DNA of 64,000 nucleotides from Coffea arabica. Its lineage: Eukaryota; Streptophyta; Magnoliopsida; Gentianales; Rubiaceae. This document shows positions 62,891 through 64,000 of this stretch, piece after piece. The position numbers and the translations under genes are program-made. The notes below the pieces were generated by a model. The model had not been told where the DNA came from and made no database searches. It worked only from the letters and a program-made list of their open reading frames with translations. Every line of letters begins with the position of its first letter. Position 1 is the stretch's first letter. The DNA is taken from assembly GCF_036785885.1 (NCBI RefSeq), contig NC_092322.1, positions 13,166,466 to 13,230,465 of the forward strand. Direction: 5' to 3'.

Positions 62891-63767
62891 TCCCAACATT
62901 GAAAATTGCGATTTAATCCCTGTTTACTTCCTCTACAGCTATGCACAGTTTTGGAACAGAGGGACTAAGATGAATCAAGCTTAATCAAGAAAGATGCAAA
63001 CTAAAATACACTTAGCTGATTAGCCAATACATTTTTTTTTCTTAGAGAGAGAGAGAGAGAGGAATAGCTGTAGCACTTAGCAGTCTTGTGCAATGTTAAT
63101 TGGAATTTTATTGTCTGAATTTCTATCTAAATAGTGTATAAATTACAAAGTTTGTATGCTAATTAAAATTAAATTTACAAAAAACAAAAAAAAAGGGTGA
63201 GAGAAAAGCTTAATTGAAATTACATGTGGTCTCCTGTCCTTTCTCCTTTATGATTTTAACTCCATAATTTATTATTTAAAAAATGGCCTGATATCATGCA
63301 AGTGGTTTTCTCAAAATTCAAACCCACCCACCCCCTAAAAAAGAATTTCTGATTCAAGAAATGAAGAACAAAGCAGGAGATTCTGAGAAAGTGAACGCAT
63401 AAAACGATAAGCAACATGCATATATCTTTTTCCTTGTCAAAGATGCCGTATGAGTTCTTGAGTGCAGAAATGGAGATTAATCAGTTATTATGGTAAATTA
63501 TTCAGTGCCACAATAGATAACCAATAATATGATATAGAAATAAACCATCAAACCGATTTCAAAGTATAAATTTTTTACAAAATTGGTGGTATTTTTAAAT
63601 TTTTTTGGCAATCAATTGAACCTTCATATGAGTTGGCAAAAAACGTGCATGTATCGCTTGAGTTTGCTACATATTCTCTGATATGACTATGTTTATACAT
63701 CAAATTTGAATGATTAACCAACAACTAATCAAACAAAATTTAGTTTAGATTTTTCTTTGTTATTTTT

Positions 63768-63811
63768 TCTCACACACACACACACATATATATACACACA
63801 CACACACACAC
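63768..63811. repeat. (CA)n-(TA)n compound microsatellite
   Basis: CA units, a short TA stretch, then CA units again. Confidence 0.9.
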
Positions 63812-64000
63812 TCGTACAAGTTAGGAGAGCGGAGAAATGGACTATAACAAAGCTAGGAATAGTAGTCGTACATTTGTACAATGGTAGTACATTGCCGTAA
63901 GAAAAGTGTATAGTTAGAATTTTTTAAAAATAAATCTTGTGAGTTAATGATTATTGGATAACAACTTATATTTAATTATCTTGGTACCAACAGCTGCTAA

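Larger units (their letters stand above)
62764..64000. other. Gene-free region at the right edge
   Basis: No ABCB exon or other gene was found here. It contains a perfect inverted repeat (62832-62890), GA and CA/TA microsatellites, and AT-rich DNA. If the ABCB gene was once complete, its first half would have lain in this direction. Confidence 0.5.

Overview
The window is nuclear DNA of a flowering plant, most likely a eudicot. Genes are split by short AT-rich GT-AG introns, intergenic DNA is AT-rich and full of plant transposable elements, and the encoded proteins are plant-specific: a plastid lycopene beta-cyclase, a TSL-kinase-interacting-protein homologue, a URGT-type nucleotide-sugar transporter, a plant CDK-like kinase and a plant ABCB transporter relic. 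I cannot name the species.

Layout. 1-8.2 kb holds no gene I can support. 8.2-13.3 kb (-) is a five-coding-exon UDP-rhamnose/UDP-galactose transporter gene with an intron-containing leader and a small upstream ORF. 14.5-16.2 kb is a non-autonomous Helitron, followed by gene-free repeat-rich DNA to 20.7 kb. 21.2-25.8 kb (+) is a TKI1/CRAMPED-like nuclear protein gene. 27.0-31.7 kb (+) is a seven-exon N-myristoylation-type CDK-like kinase. 32.4-33.0 kb is one MITE nested in another. 33.6-35.1 kb (-) is the intronless LCYB gene. 38.4-38.9 kb is a Mutator-type MITE with a perfect 9-bp target duplication. 39.4-42.4 and 43.7-48.2 kb (+) are a tandem pair of predicted pseudokinases that match the cytoplasmic part of At2g16250-like LRR receptor kinases but have no ectodomain. 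48.6-51.8 kb is a degenerate non-coding direct duplication plus foldback elements. 52.2-58.3 kb is a complete but apparently non-coding LTR retrotransposon (- strand) with identical 5-bp target duplications. 58.8-61.7 kb (-) is a broken ABCB gene, C-terminal half only, carrying a palindromic foldback element in its last coding region. A 5'-truncated LINE lies immediately upstream of it, with an 18-bp target duplication.

Exon joins were worked out by hand. Frames close for all six intact genes: predicted lengths are 335 aa (transporter), about 633 aa (TKI1-like), 593 aa (CDK-like), 508 aa (LCYB), 399 and 407 aa (pseudokinases). The genes do not form an operon or evident pathway; they are independent plant loci. 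LCYB acts in plastid carotenoid synthesis, the transporter in Golgi cell-wall sugar supply, and the kinases and the TKI1-like protein in signalling or nuclear regulation.

The most interesting signals are: (i) the 281-bp palindromic element in the ABCB relic, whose two arms each carry a plant snRNA-promoter-like USE plus TATA pair at the same spacing; (ii) an array in the non-coding LTR element whose hairpin stems differ between units by paired, compensating changes around a constant loop; (iii) the tandem ectodomain-less pseudokinases with a shared inverted W-box pair. Repeat identities given below are by-eye estimates.
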